Positions 34,096 through 43,357 of a stretch of 64,000 nt of DNA are shown in pieces. The stretch comes from Microbulbifer sp. MKSA007. GTDB lineage: Bacteria > Pseudomonadota > Gammaproteobacteria > Pseudomonadales > Cellvibrionaceae. A model generated the notes under the pieces. It saw nothing but the letters and a program-made list of their open reading frames with translations, searched no databases and was not told the DNA's origin. Both the position numbers and the translations under genes were made by a program. How positions within the stretch are numbered: position 1 is the first letter of the stretch; each line of letters starts with the position of its first letter. Location: the NCBI GenBank assembly GCA_032615215.1, contig CP128433.1, positions 4,138,501 through 4,202,500 of the forward strand. The letters are read 5' to 3'.

Positions 34096-35526
34096 TTGTC
34101 AAAATTAGCCCAGACCCCAGAACCCTCTATCGAGACCAGTAACAAGAGCTCAGGTTTTTCTTTGTTCAAGCTTTACCGAAATGCCACTAAAACCGAACTG
34201 TCGCACCTAACCACCTTGGGAGGCCCCCTGGTGGTCAGTAACCTGGCTGTGGTGAGCATGGGAGTTGTCGATACTCTGGTAGCAGGACGCGCTGGAGAAG
34301 TAAGTCTCGCCGGGCTCGCCTTGGGAGCCAGTATTTGGGCTGTTTGCGCAGTGACACTAATCGGCCTGCTCGCTGCTATCTCCCCGGTTGTTGCACACTT
34401 GCGCGGTGGTCGCGATGAAGCCGGCTGCGCCAGGCAATTACACCAGGCGCTGTGGATCGCACTGATCGGTGGCATTCTGGTGTTTTCCGCCCTGCTTGCG
34501 GTTCCTATCTGGAGTCACTGGATAGACACGGAAGAGCCGGTTCGCAAAGTGATGGAGGGCTATGTACTGGCCCTGACTGTCGGCACCCTGCCTTTTGCAC
34601 TCGGCACGGCGTTGCGCGGTTACTGTGAGGGTATGGGACAAGTGCGCCCGGTAATGCGTATCTATATCACTGCCGCTATTTTAAATATTCCCCTGGATAT
34701 TCTTTTGGTATTTGGTGCCGGCCCCATACCGGCAATGGGAGGAGCGGGATGTGGGTGGGCTACCGCAGCGGTCAGCTGCCTGATCGCACTGGCACTCTTC
34801 TGGCACGCGAACACTGATCCGGTCTACCACAAGCTAAAACTTAGGATGTTACCGCCTCGCCCCCACTGGTCAACCCTGCGCCACTTACTCGCAGTTGGCC
34901 TGCCAATTTGTGTGGGTGCGGCCAGTGAAGTTACTTTTTTTGCCAGTCTTACCATTTTGCTTGCCCCCTATGGCGCAGCCATTGTCGCCGCCCATCAGAT
35001 CGGCATGAATGTGGGCTCAATTTTTTACTTGGTCGCACTCGCACTGGCCCAGGCCCTGAGTATCCGCACCGCCCAACTACTCGGTCAGGGACGGCCAAAG
35101 CGCGCGCGCTTCTGTGGCAAAGTGGGCATCAGTAGCGGGCTAATCTACGCACTGGGCACCGGTGTACTTTTGATTACCCTGCGCACCCTGTTTGTTCAGG
35201 CCTACACCAGCAATGAAGAAATTATCGCGGTGGCCACCAACCTGCTATTGCTGTGTGCCGCATTCCAGCTGGTGGATGTCACCCAGGCAATGACCTGGGG
35301 CGCACTGCGCGGATATAAGGACACCAGTGCGCCCATGTTTATACAGCTATTTTCCTACTGGCTGGTGGGGCTTTCTACCGCCTACTGGCTGGGAGAGAGC
35401 TTCTGGGGGGTATACGGTTATTGGACCGGTGTCTGTATCGGCTTGGGAACGGCTTCAATCCTGCTGGGAATTCGCTTTTGGCGAACCAGCCGCAAAGCCA
35501 TCGAGCGAACCTACGGATACGCGTAA
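34096..35526 (+). CDS. MATE-family multidrug/cation efflux transporter
   Basis: A 476-residue NorM/DinF-like MATE transporter with about 12 membrane segments in two six-helix halves. Landmarks: GGPLVVSNLAVVSMGVVDTL in the first half, GYCEGMGQVRPVMRIY, and in the second half VGLPICVGAASEVTFF and a final GALRGYKDTSAPM. MATE pumps expel cationic drugs or metabolites in exchange for Na+ or H+ at the inner membrane. Start TTG at 34096, with AGGA eight bases upstream. The 172 bases before it hold no supported gene. Confidence 0.9.
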   Translation: MSKLAQTPEPSIETSNKSSGFSLFKLYRNATKTELSHLTTLGGPLVVSNLAVVSMGVVDTLVAGRAGEVSLAGLALGASIWAVCAVTLIGLLAAISPVVAHLRGGRDEAGCARQLHQALWIALIGGILVFSALLAVPIWSHWIDTEEPVRKVMEGYVLALTVGTLPFALGTALRGYCEGMGQVRPVMRIYITAAILNIPLDILLVFGAGPIPAMGGAGCGWATAAVSCLIALALFWHANTDPVYHKLKLRMLPPRPHWSTLRHLLAVGLPICVGAASEVTFFASLTILLAPYGAAIVAAHQIGMNVGSIFYLVALALAQALSIRTAQLLGQGRPKRARFCGKVGISSGLIYALGTGVLLITLRTLFVQAYTSNEEIIAVATNLLLLCAAFQLVDVTQAMTWGALRGYKDTSAPMFIQLFSYWLVGLSTAYWLGESFWGVYGYWTGVCIGLGTASILLGIRFWRTSRKAIERTYGYA

Positions 35527-35589
35527 TTCGGCGCGTATCACATTCTTCGGGAACGTATTGACTATACTGGCGCTCCAAAGTCCCAATCT

Positions 35590-35615
35590 GTGCCGGACAC
35601 AAGGCTCTCCGGCAC
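35590..35615. other. Perfect 8-base hairpin between the MATE and aspartoacylase-like genes
   Basis: Arms GTGCCGGA (35590-35597) and TCCGGCAC (35608-35615) with a 10-base loop. No T tract follows, so it is not a classic terminator. It lies 33 bases ahead of the next start codon and could be a weak terminator or a leader structure. Confidence 0.4.
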
Positions 35616-35647
35616 ACCCAGATATATGAAGTTGACCGGAGTGCCGA

Positions 35648-37114
35648 ATGATCCCGCGCCAATCCTCCCGAAGGACCCGACACCTGCTAAGCCTGGCTTT
35701 ACTGCTTTCATCCACCCAGGCCCTGAGCGCCGATGACAGCACTGGCGAAGAGACAGAAGCGGTCCCCCAGGCTGCCAATATGCAGCTGGACCAACCGGTG
35801 ATCACAGAGCTGGGGCCACCCACCAACGCTGCCCCTACTGAAGAGCAATCCCAGTCGACAGATGCTGGTTCTGAAGAAATTTCCCTGCCCCAAGCGGAAA
35901 ATCTGGAGCTGGACCAACCTATTCAGGAACTGGATAAACCGGCAGCTCCCACCGAGACTGCTCCCACTGCCGATAAAGAAACTGAAACAGTTAAACCTCA
36001 ACCCGAATTACCGGAGCCCGGCACCATTTCCCTGGTTCCGGGCGAGACGGCCAAGCCTCTGCGATTATTAGGCTCAGAGGTTCCCCCTGCGACCTCTACA
36101 CGCCTGGCCTGGTCTCCCAGCCAACACTTTGAAGGGGTCTATAGCCCCACCGCTGTATTGGTGGTTAACGGCGCCAAGCCAGGGCCGGTTCTCTGCCTTA
36201 CTGCGGCGGTGCACGGTGATGAGTTGAACGGTGTGGAAACTGTGCGGCGGGTTATGTACGACCTGGATGCAGACCATTTGAGCGGTGCGGTAATTGGCGT
36301 ACCCATCGTCAATCTGCAAGGCTTCCATCGAGGCTCCCGCTACCTGACTGATCGACGCGACCTGAACCGGCACTTCCCCGGCGATCCCAATGGCTCTTCG
36401 GCTTCGCGAATTGCCAATTCATTTTTCCACGAAGTGATCAGCCACTGTAACGCCGTGGTGGACTTACATACGGGTTCTTTTTATCGCACCAACTTGCCAC
36501 AGTTGCGCGGCGACTTAACCAATCCCAAGGTAGTGAAAATGACCCAGGGTTTTGGCTCCACTGTGGTGCTGCACAGCGCCGGAGCCAAGGGTACCCTGCG
36601 CCGCGCCGCTGTGGAGGCAGGTATCCCCACCGTCACTCTGGAAGCCGGAGCACCCATGGTGCTGGATGAGCTATCGGTAAGTCACAGTGTGAAAGGTATA
36701 CGCACTCTGCTCAACCAGCTGGGTATGGTGAGTAAATTCCGCCTCTGGGGCGATCCCGAACCGGTTTACTACACCTCCACCTGGCAGCGGACATCGACTG
36801 GCGGGGTTATCTTTAGTGAAGTCCAGCTCGGCGAGTTTGTGCGTAAAGGCGACTTACTGGGAACAGTAACCAACCCTATTACCAATGTACGCACAGAAAT
36901 TCGCTCCGAGCACAACGGCCGCATTCTCGGCATGGCATTAAACCAGGTCGTGCAACCGGGGTTTGCCGCCTACCATATCGGTATCCAGGCTCCCCAGGAA
37001 CAAATCAGCCAGCCCCAGGAAGTAGTAGCGGAAGAATCGGTCGCTGACAAATCAGAGAGTAAAGTACCAGCCACCCCAGAAAACCGCCAGCCGCCGACAG
37101 AAGGTGAGGAGTAA
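35648..37114 (+). CDS. Secreted succinylglutamate desuccinylase/aspartoacylase-like zinc protein
   Basis: A 488-residue protein with a signal peptide (RHLLSLALLLSSTQALSA, cleavage near 28), a disordered Pro/Glu/Thr-rich segment (about 30-130) and an AstE/AspA-type M14-like domain (about 165-440). Zinc ligands fit H189 and E192 in AVHGDELNG and H274 in VVDLHTGS; the catalytic Glu is in TVTLEAG. The disordered part holds two related units at 41-55 and 82-95 (QAaNmqLDQP pattern). The last ~50 residues are again acidic and disordered. A periplasmic N-acyl-amino-acid or amide hydrolase is the best guess; the substrate is unknown. Confidence 0.8.
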   Translation: MIPRQSSRRTRHLLSLALLLSSTQALSADDSTGEETEAVPQAANMQLDQPVITELGPPTNAAPTEEQSQSTDAGSEEISLPQAENLELDQPIQELDKPAAPTETAPTADKETETVKPQPELPEPGTISLVPGETAKPLRLLGSEVPPATSTRLAWSPSQHFEGVYSPTAVLVVNGAKPGPVLCLTAAVHGDELNGVETVRRVMYDLDADHLSGAVIGVPIVNLQGFHRGSRYLTDRRDLNRHFPGDPNGSSASRIANSFFHEVISHCNAVVDLHTGSFYRTNLPQLRGDLTNPKVVKMTQGFGSTVVLHSAGAKGTLRRAAVEAGIPTVTLEAGAPMVLDELSVSHSVKGIRTLLNQLGMVSKFRLWGDPEPVYYTSTWQRTSTGGVIFSEVQLGEFVRKGDLLGTVTNPITNVRTEIRSEHNGRILGMALNQVVQPGFAAYHIGIQAPQEQISQPQEVVAEESVADKSESKVPATPENRQPPTEGEE

Positions 37115-37125
37115 ATCCCCACCTA

Positions 37126-38025
37126 TTAATCACTGACTTTATCGATCACCGTCACTTCGGGCATTGCCAAAGGTTCCGGTTGAAGGGTGATATGATCGAT
37201 ATCGAAGCGCTTGACCAGGGTTTCCCGCAAGCGCTCCAGTACGCTGGGCCAAGCCTGTAAGTCATCCACCACAATATGGGCCGACAGTGAAATAGTGCTG
37301 GAATCCAAGCGCCAAATATGGAGATCGTGCACAGAGCGCACCCCGGTTACCGCCGCCAGTGTCTCGCCCACAACCGGAAGGCTCAATTCCCTGGGTACCC
37401 GCTCCATCAATACATCGATCGCATCCCTGAGCAGTCGCACGCAGGAAACCAGGATTAACAGGCAAATAAGCAGTGAAAGCAGGGGGTCGATGGGTACCCA
37501 ACCGGTAAAATAAATCACAGCTCCGGAAGCCAGTGCCGCGACAGAGCCCAGCATATCGCCCATCACATGCAAAAGCGCACCGCGAATATTGAGCGTGCGC
37601 TCGCCTTTTAATAAAACCCAGGCCGCCAGAATATTAATCAGCAACCCCATGGCTGCAATCAACATCACCGTACTGCCATGCACCGGCTGGGGATTGCGCA
37701 ACCTATCAATGGCCATAAAAGAAATACCGACCACGATCAGAAGCATAATCAGGCCGTTGGTTACCGCAGCTAAGACCTCCGCTCGCCCCCAGCCAAACGA
37801 CAATTCCCGATCAGCGGGTTTTTTCGCCAGTACTGCGGCAATAGCCCCCAGTGCCAAGGCAAAAGTATCGGTAAGCATATGGGCAGCATCGCCGAGCAAT
37901 GCCAGGGAGCCAGATAGCCAACCACCTATGGCTTCAACTATGGAAAAACTGAGAGTGAGAACCAGTGCAATAATTAATGGGCGCAAAGCCCCATTGCCGG
38001 TTCGGTGGTGGACATGATCATGCAT
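37126..38025 (-). CDS. Cation diffusion facilitator (ZitB/CzcD-like)
   Basis: A 299-residue CDF antiporter with six membrane segments. The zinc site is seen in LALLGDAAHMLTD (segment II, HxxxD) and the corresponding LLHVMGDMLG (segment V). It has a His-containing N-terminus (MHDHVHHRTG) and the cytoplasmic ferredoxin-like C-terminal domain with VHDLHIWRLDSS. It likely exports Zn2+ or related divalent metals into the periplasm. The start is the ATG at 38025, since GAGGAGGG sits six bases ahead; an in-frame TTG at 38040 would include that site. Confidence 0.9.
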   Translation of the reverse strand: MHDHVHHRTGNGALRPLIIALVLTLSFSIVEAIGGWLSGSLALLGDAAHMLTDTFALALGAIAAVLAKKPADRELSFGWGRAEVLAAVTNGLIMLLIVVGISFMAIDRLRNPQPVHGSTVMLIAAMGLLINILAAWVLLKGERTLNIRGALLHVMGDMLGSVAALASGAVIYFTGWVPIDPLLSLLICLLILVSCVRLLRDAIDVLMERVPRELSLPVVGETLAAVTGVRSVHDLHIWRLDSSTISLSAHIVVDDLQAWPSVLERLRETLVKRFDIDHITLQPEPLAMPEVTVIDKVSD

Positions 38026-38067
38026 AGGCTCCCTCCTCAAATCCCTGTGGCAGCTCCGCAGGTATCA

Positions 38068-38895
38068 CTATTTTTGCCCTAAGGTAATTCGCTCCCAACC
38101 GGAATAATCCCTGCGACTTGAAACTATATTCAATCCCGCCGCAGAAAAAATATCCCGCACGCTCTCGGCTTGCTGCCAACCGTGCTCCACCATTAGCCAG
38201 CCATCGTTTTCCAGGTAATCACTAGCGGTTGTGGCGATATGCTCAATATCTGCCAAACCCTGTCGCTCTGCCACCAACGCAGTGCGGGGCTCAAAGCGCA
38301 CATCGCCCTGCACCAAGTGCGGGTCAGATGCATCGATATAGGGAGGGTTGCTGACGATCAGGGAAAACGGCTGTGGCTCCAAACTAGAAAACCAATCGCT
38401 CTGGATAACTTGCACATTTTGCAACTTGAGGGAGCGCCGGTTTTCCTCTGCCAGTGCTACCGCAGCGGGTGATTTCTCCGCTGCAATAATTTCCCATCCC
38501 GGTCGCTCCGACGCCAGAGCCAGTGCAATAGCACCAGTGCCAGTGCCCAGGTCCAGTGCTCGCAACCTGCCCTGGGGGAAAAACTCCAGCGCGGTCTCCA
38601 CCAACAATTCAGTGTCCGGGCGGGGGATCAGAGTGGAGGAATCCACCTTTAGCGATAGGGACCAAAATTCGCGCTCACCGATAAGGTGTGCCACCGGCTC
38701 TCCCGCTTGCCGGCGCTGGAGCAACTGCTCATAGCGCACTTGCTCAGCTTCACTCAATTCGTATTCCGGCCAGGTATAGAGCCAGGTGCGCTCGCGCCCC
38801 AACACACTGCCGAGCAGAAGCTCTGCATCCAGGCGCGCGCTGTCGCTATCGGTTAATTGGGCGCAGCGTGCGATATTTTCCTTGACGCTGGTCAT
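38068..38895 (-). CDS. prmC: Release-factor glutamine methyltransferase PrmC (HemK)
   Basis: PrmC methylates the glutamine of the GGQ motif in RF1 and RF2, raising termination efficiency. The 275-residue protein has an N-terminal helical domain (about 1-85) and a class I SAM domain with LDLGTGTGAIALALA and the N6/N5-type catalytic motif NPPY in IVSNPPYIDASD. It follows its substrate gene prfA, as in many bacteria, but an intrinsic terminator lies between them, so prmC may depend on read-through or its own promoter. Confidence 0.96.
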   Translation of the reverse strand: MTSVKENIARCAQLTDSDSARLDAELLLGSVLGRERTWLYTWPEYELSEAEQVRYEQLLQRRQAGEPVAHLIGEREFWSLSLKVDSSTLIPRPDTELLVETALEFFPQGRLRALDLGTGTGAIALALASERPGWEIIAAEKSPAAVALAEENRRSLKLQNVQVIQSDWFSSLEPQPFSLIVSNPPYIDASDPHLVQGDVRFEPRTALVAERQGLADIEHIATTASDYLENDGWLMVEHGWQQAESVRDIFSAAGLNIVSSRRDYSGWERITLGQK

Positions 38896-38908
38896 GGAGA
38901 AAAACCTA

Positions 38909-38932
38909 TAAAAACGCCGCTCGAGGCGGCGT
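38909..38932 (-). terminator. Intrinsic terminator between prfA and prmC
   Basis: On the minus strand ACGCCGC-ctcga-GCGGCGT is followed by TTTTTATA (the plus arms are 38914-38920 and 38926-38932, with five A at 38910-38913 and nearby). This is a good rho-independent terminator for hemA-prfA located only 14 bases before the prmC start codon, giving possible attenuation of prmC. Confidence 0.7.
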
Positions 38933-38945
38933 AAAAAATCTGGAT

Positions 38946-40028
38946 TTATTGGGCCAGGGCTGCCAACTGATCGGCCTGGTATTCCGTGCGCAATGGCCCG
39001 ATCACCTCCCCCAGAGACCCCTGCATAATCTCATCGAGTTTATAGAGAGTGAGGCCGATACGGTGATCGGTAACCCGGCCCTGGGGATAGTTGTAGGTAC
39101 GGATTCGCTCAGAGCGATCACCGCTGCCCACCAGGCTGCGGCGGGCATCGGAAATTTCCTGGGCCGCCGCCGTTTCCTGCGCAGTATTGAGCTTCGCTTG
39201 CAACAGTGCCATCGCCTTGGCTTTGTTTTTGTGCTGGGAGCGCTCGTCCTGACACTCCACCACAATCCCCGTGGGAATATGGGTTAAGCGCACAGCGGAA
39301 TCGGTTTTGTTAACGTGCTGACCACCGGCACCGGATGCACGGTAGGTATCCACACGCAAATCCGCTTTATTAATTTCAATCGCATCGCGCTCATCCGGCT
39401 CCGGCATCACCGCGACCGTACAAGCCGAAGTGTGAATACGACCCTGGGATTCTGTTTCAGGAACCCTTTGTACCCGGTGCGCACCGGACTCAAATTTTAA
39501 TTTTGCGTAGACATCTTCACCGGCGACGCGAGTGATAATTTCCTTGTAACCGCCGTGCTCACCGAGATTTTCGCTGACAATTTCTATTCGCCATCCCTGC
39601 TTCTCCGCATAGCGAGAGTACATGCGGAACAGATCACCGGAGAAAATAGCTGCTTCATCACCACCGGTTCCTGCGCGAATTTCCAGAAAGACATTTTTTC
39701 TGTCGTTAGGATCGCGCGGCAACAGCAAAGTCTGTAGCTCTCGCTCCAGCGGCTCCACTTGACCTTCAGCCTCGCGCAGCTCTTCCTGAGCCATTTCGCG
39801 CATTTCCGGGTCATCTTCCCCCAGCATCTCCCGAGCCGCGACCATATCTTCCTGCAACTGTTTGTAAGCGCCGTAGCATTTAACCACTTCTTCCAGCTCA
39901 GAATACTCGCGGGAAAGATCGCGGAATTGATCCTGATCAGCAATTACGTCGGCGTCGCCCAACAGCGCAGATACTTCCTCATGGCGCTCAAGCAGGGTTT
40001 CCAGTTTATTCAGTAACGATTCTTTCAT
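38946..40028 (-). CDS. prfA: Peptide chain release factor 1
   Basis: RF1 reads UAA and UAG stop codons and triggers peptide release. The 360-residue protein has the GGQ motif in ASGAGGQHVNKTDS, the codon-recognition PxT motif as PET in VQRVPETESQGRIH, and the family core FLEIRAGTGGDEAAIF. It overlaps the start of hemA's end by an ATGA (40025-40028), indicating translational coupling. Its modifying enzyme PrmC is next. No abnormality. Confidence 0.98.
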   Translation of the reverse strand: MKESLLNKLETLLERHEEVSALLGDADVIADQDQFRDLSREYSELEEVVKCYGAYKQLQEDMVAAREMLGEDDPEMREMAQEELREAEGQVEPLERELQTLLLPRDPNDRKNVFLEIRAGTGGDEAAIFSGDLFRMYSRYAEKQGWRIEIVSENLGEHGGYKEIITRVAGEDVYAKLKFESGAHRVQRVPETESQGRIHTSACTVAVMPEPDERDAIEINKADLRVDTYRASGAGGQHVNKTDSAVRLTHIPTGIVVECQDERSQHKNKAKAMALLQAKLNTAQETAAAQEISDARRSLVGSGDRSERIRTYNYPQGRVTDHRIGLTLYKLDEIMQGSLGEVIGPLRTEYQADQLAALAQ

Positions 40029-41302
40029 TGATGCTTTTTCTCTAAATCGATATCGGTGAGATCATCCAACCCAACGACCTCGCGAGCGATACGCAAACGC
40101 TCAATATCACCCTCCGCCGTAGCTTTTTTCAGACTGACGGTGGGTGCATGAATTAATTTATTGGTGAGAGAGCGAGCGAGCTGCTCCATCAGTCGACGAG
40201 GGTCCTCGCCTTTTTCCAGCTGCAAAAGTACCCGTTCAAGTTCGGAAGTGCTCACTTCCTGGGCTCGCTGCCGGTAGCTGCGAATACTATCCACAGCCTC
40301 CAAAGAGCGGCTCTCTTTGGTAAATTCAGCCGCTGCAGCATTTACGATTTCTTGAGCGGCCTCCGCCGCTTTCTCACGGGAGCGCTTGCCCTCATCGATA
40401 ACCCCACGCAGATCGTCCACCGTATACAGATAAACATCATCCAGCTCGCCAACTTCCGATTCGATATCGCGGGGTACCGCAATATCCACCATAAACATGG
40501 GGCTGTGCCGACGCTTGCGCAGCGCCGATTCGACCGCTCCCTTACCCAGAATCGGCAGCTGGCTCGCGGTGGAACTGATAACGATATCCGCGCGTGCCAG
40601 ATGCTCGGGGATATCCGCAAGCAGGATTGCCTCGGCACCAAAGCTCTCTGCGAGCAACTGGGCCCGGCTCAATGTGCGATTGGCAACAATGACCTGCTTG
40701 ATTCCCTGATCGAGCAAATGGCGGGCAACCAGCTCCACGGTCTCTCCCGCACCGATCAACAGGGCAGTCTGCTTTTTCAGGTCGGTGAAGATACGCGAAG
40801 CCAGAGAAACAGCAGCGTAGGCAACAGAAACCGGGTTTTCACCGATTGCAGTTTCGGTGCGAACCTTCTTGGCGACGGTAAACACCCGCTGGAAAACCCG
40901 GTGCAGTTCACTGCCAACACTGCCGGATTCCCGCGCCACCGCATAGGCGGACTTGATCTGGCCGAGGATCTGCGGCTCACCCAACACCAGGGAATCGAGA
41001 CCACAGGCAACGCGCATCATATGGCGTACCGCTTCTTCATCGCTGTACACATAGGCACAGCCCTTGAGCTGCTCCAGGGGCACTTGGTGGTATTCAGATA
41101 GCCATTGCAACAGGGCTTCTGACTCCACATTTCCGTATATTTCGGTGCGATTGCAGGTAGACAGGATGGCCAGCTCGCGGCACCCCAGTGCTTTTCGCGC
41201 ATCTCCCAGTGCGCCGGGCATCACCTCGGGGGCAAAGGCCACCCGCTCGCGCACTTCGACCGACGCGCTATCGTGGTTGATACCCAGGGTAAGAATTGGC
41301 AT
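40025..41302 (-). CDS. hemA: Glutamyl-tRNA reductase
   Basis: HemA reduces Glu-tRNA(Glu) to glutamate-1-semialdehyde, the first committed step of heme by the C5 pathway. The 425-residue protein has the catalytic cysteine C50 in STCNRTE, the NADPH-binding domain with ALLIGAGETVELVARHLL, and the C-terminal dimerisation helices. First gene of hemA-prfA; divergent from the TPR lipoprotein gene, as in Pseudomonas. The ~240-base gap to that gene should hold two promoters, but no consensus was obvious. Cytoplasmic. Confidence 0.98.
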   Translation of the reverse strand: MPILTLGINHDSASVEVRERVAFAPEVMPGALGDARKALGCRELAILSTCNRTEIYGNVESEALLQWLSEYHQVPLEQLKGCAYVYSDEEAVRHMMRVACGLDSLVLGEPQILGQIKSAYAVARESGSVGSELHRVFQRVFTVAKKVRTETAIGENPVSVAYAAVSLASRIFTDLKKQTALLIGAGETVELVARHLLDQGIKQVIVANRTLSRAQLLAESFGAEAILLADIPEHLARADIVISSTASQLPILGKGAVESALRKRRHSPMFMVDIAVPRDIESEVGELDDVYLYTVDDLRGVIDEGKRSREKAAEAAQEIVNAAAAEFTKESRSLEAVDSIRSYRQRAQEVSTSELERVLLQLEKGEDPRRLMEQLARSLTNKLIHAPTVSLKKATAEGDIERLRIAREVVGLDDLTDIDLEKKHQ

Positions 41303-41539
41303 AGACTTCCGTTAGCATTAAATCTTAAAAGGCGGAAACCGCACTGGGAGCGCATTTTCATAGGCAGCCGTCTCCCTTGCAAGCGCAAGAGGCAGTAAAA
41401 TTGCCCGCCGATTTGGCAAGAGCCACTGCCCACCACCGTTCCAAACCCGATTCACGACTAGAATTATATGGCGATAATCGTTTAAAACACGTCAGTAATA
41501 CCCCGCTTTCAGCGACAACGTAACGTATGGACACGATCT

Positions 41540-43357
41540 ATGCTCCCACCTCGCGCACATCAGCTTCCAACCCGAATTTCCAGCCACCAGCTCAAGCTTG
41601 CCGCATTCCTTGCCGTATCCGTAATACTTGCTTCTTGTACCCAGCACCAGACGCCGGCAGCCCCCTCTACAGAAATCGCGAGCACAGCACTGGAGCCGAG
41701 CAACCTTAAGGGGAAGGAAACCACTGAGTCAGAAGGGCCGGAAGCTAAAACTTTCCCTATTGATACCTTTTACACCCTTCTGGTGGCCGAAGTCGCCGGT
41801 ATCCGCGAACAGTACGATGTCGCACTGGCCAATTACTACCACCAGGCGGAGGTCACCAAAGATCCCGGGGTTGCCGCCCGCGCTACACGCATTGCCCGCT
41901 TTTTAAATGCCCGCCAGGCCGCCTTGGATTCAGCCAGGCTATGGGTAGAGCTTGAGCCACAAAACGCCGATGCACAGCTGGCCCTCACAGCCGAGCTGAC
42001 TTTGTCCGGCGACTTACACACAGCCCTGATTCACGCCAGTAAAACCCTGGAACTCGGCGGCAACCCACCCATGCAATCTCTCGCAGCAACCGCTATTGGG
42101 CACGAGCAACTCACGGAACAAGCCAAGCGGGAGTTTGCCCGACTGGCAAAAGTCTATCCCCTCGATGACGAGGTCGTGCTCGCCTATGCCATGGTACTGC
42201 GCACCGAAAGGGAATTTGCCCGCGCCCTGTCCCTGGTGCGCCGCGTCCAAGAGCACCATCCAGACCAACTGGATGCACCACTGCTGGAAAGTCATCTATT
42301 GGTTGATCAGGGCAAGCGCAAGGAAGCCATTTCCCTTCTCGAGCGACTCGTCGGCATCCATCCTTCCGAGAGCCGCCTGCGCCTTCAGTACGCCCGCCTG
42401 TTGATTCGGGAGGACCTGGCCCTGGCACGCAAGCAGTTTGCCGAACTGGTTAAGCAGCGCCCTGAAGATGGCAACCTGATTTTGTCGTTGGCCCTAATTC
42501 AGTACGAGACCGAGCAAACTGACGAGGCCAAAGTCCTCTTTACCCAACTACTTGAATTACAGCAGCACGAATCCGCTGCTTATTTTTACCTGGGCAGCAT
42601 TGCAGAAAAATCTGGGGATTTTTCCCATGCAATTAAATATTTCCGCGAAGTGGGGCCCGGTAGTGATTACGTAGAAGCCATTACTCGCGGTACGGAATTA
42701 CTGGCGAGCCTCGGACAGTACAACACTAACCGGGAGTGGTTTTCTGAACTGAGAAAAAAACACCCCACTCAGGAAGAACATTTTTACCTGATGGAGGTCG
42801 AATTACTTCGCAAAAGTGGTGAAGCCAGTATGGCTTTACAGCGAGTAGACGAGGCATTACAAACCAACAGCACCAGCGGTCGCTTGATGTACACTCGCGC
42901 GCTGTTGCATGACCAACTCGGCAACGCACAACAATTCGAAAAGGACTTGAGAAACCTGCTGGAAAGAAATCCCGATAACGCCACAGTTCTCAACGCGCTC
43001 GGTTATAAACTGATTGAAGATAAATCCCGGCACACAGAAGCCTACCAATTGATTAGCCGCGCTTTGGAACTCGAGCCTGAGGACCCGGCAATAATCGACA
43101 GCATGGGGTGGATAGAGTACCGTCTCGGCAATCACGAAGCTGCGGAAAAGTATCTGCGGCAGGCGATGGAAAAGTTGCCCGACCACGAAATTGCCGCACA
43201 CCTCGGTGAAGTACTCTGGGTTCAGGGAAACAGAGAAGCCGCCATGAAAATGTGGAGAAAAGGCCTTCTGCTGAATCCCCACAGCAAAATTATTCCGGCT
43301 GCCATGAAGCGCCTACAAATCAAAGAGTCACTGGAACAACATGCATCAGATAGCTGA
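41540..43357 (+). CDS. TPR-repeat lipoprotein (PA4667-like)
   Basis: A 605-residue predicted outer-membrane lipoprotein: the signal LAVSVILASC gives lipid-modified C33 with Thr at +2. After a disordered linker (about 34-70) the protein is a chain of TPR helices through residue ~590; clear units are AYFYLGSIAEKSGDFSHAIKYF, then VLNALGYKLI..TEAYQLISRALELEPEDP and MGWIEYRLGNHEAAEKYLRQA. Such proteins scaffold envelope complexes; P. aeruginosa PA4667 stands at the same locus. It overlaps lolB by 17 bases, which ties it to lipoprotein targeting (inference). Confidence 0.85.
   Translation: MLPPRAHQLPTRISSHQLKLAAFLAVSVILASCTQHQTPAAPSTEIASTALEPSNLKGKETTESEGPEAKTFPIDTFYTLLVAEVAGIREQYDVALANYYHQAEVTKDPGVAARATRIARFLNARQAALDSARLWVELEPQNADAQLALTAELTLSGDLHTALIHASKTLELGGNPPMQSLAATAIGHEQLTEQAKREFARLAKVYPLDDEVVLAYAMVLRTEREFARALSLVRRVQEHHPDQLDAPLLESHLLVDQGKRKEAISLLERLVGIHPSESRLRLQYARLLIREDLALARKQFAELVKQRPEDGNLILSLALIQYETEQTDEAKVLFTQLLELQQHESAAYFYLGSIAEKSGDFSHAIKYFREVGPGSDYVEAITRGTELLASLGQYNTNREWFSELRKKHPTQEEHFYLMEVELLRKSGEASMALQRVDEALQTNSTSGRLMYTRALLHDQLGNAQQFEKDLRNLLERNPDNATVLNALGYKLIEDKSRHTEAYQLISRALELEPEDPAIIDSMGWIEYRLGNHEAAEKYLRQAMEKLPDHEIAAHLGEVLWVQGNREAAMKMWRKGLLLNPHSKIIPAAMKRLQIKESLEQHASDS

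Noticed and set aside
33924..34169. An 81-codon minus-strand frame overlapping the start of the MATE gene
   Set aside because: No ribosome site or family match and it overlaps a clear membrane transporter start; could be reconsidered if conserved in relatives.
40352..41101. A 249-codon plus-strand frame inside hemA
   Set aside because: Antisense to HemA, which has all catalytic residues; no independent features.
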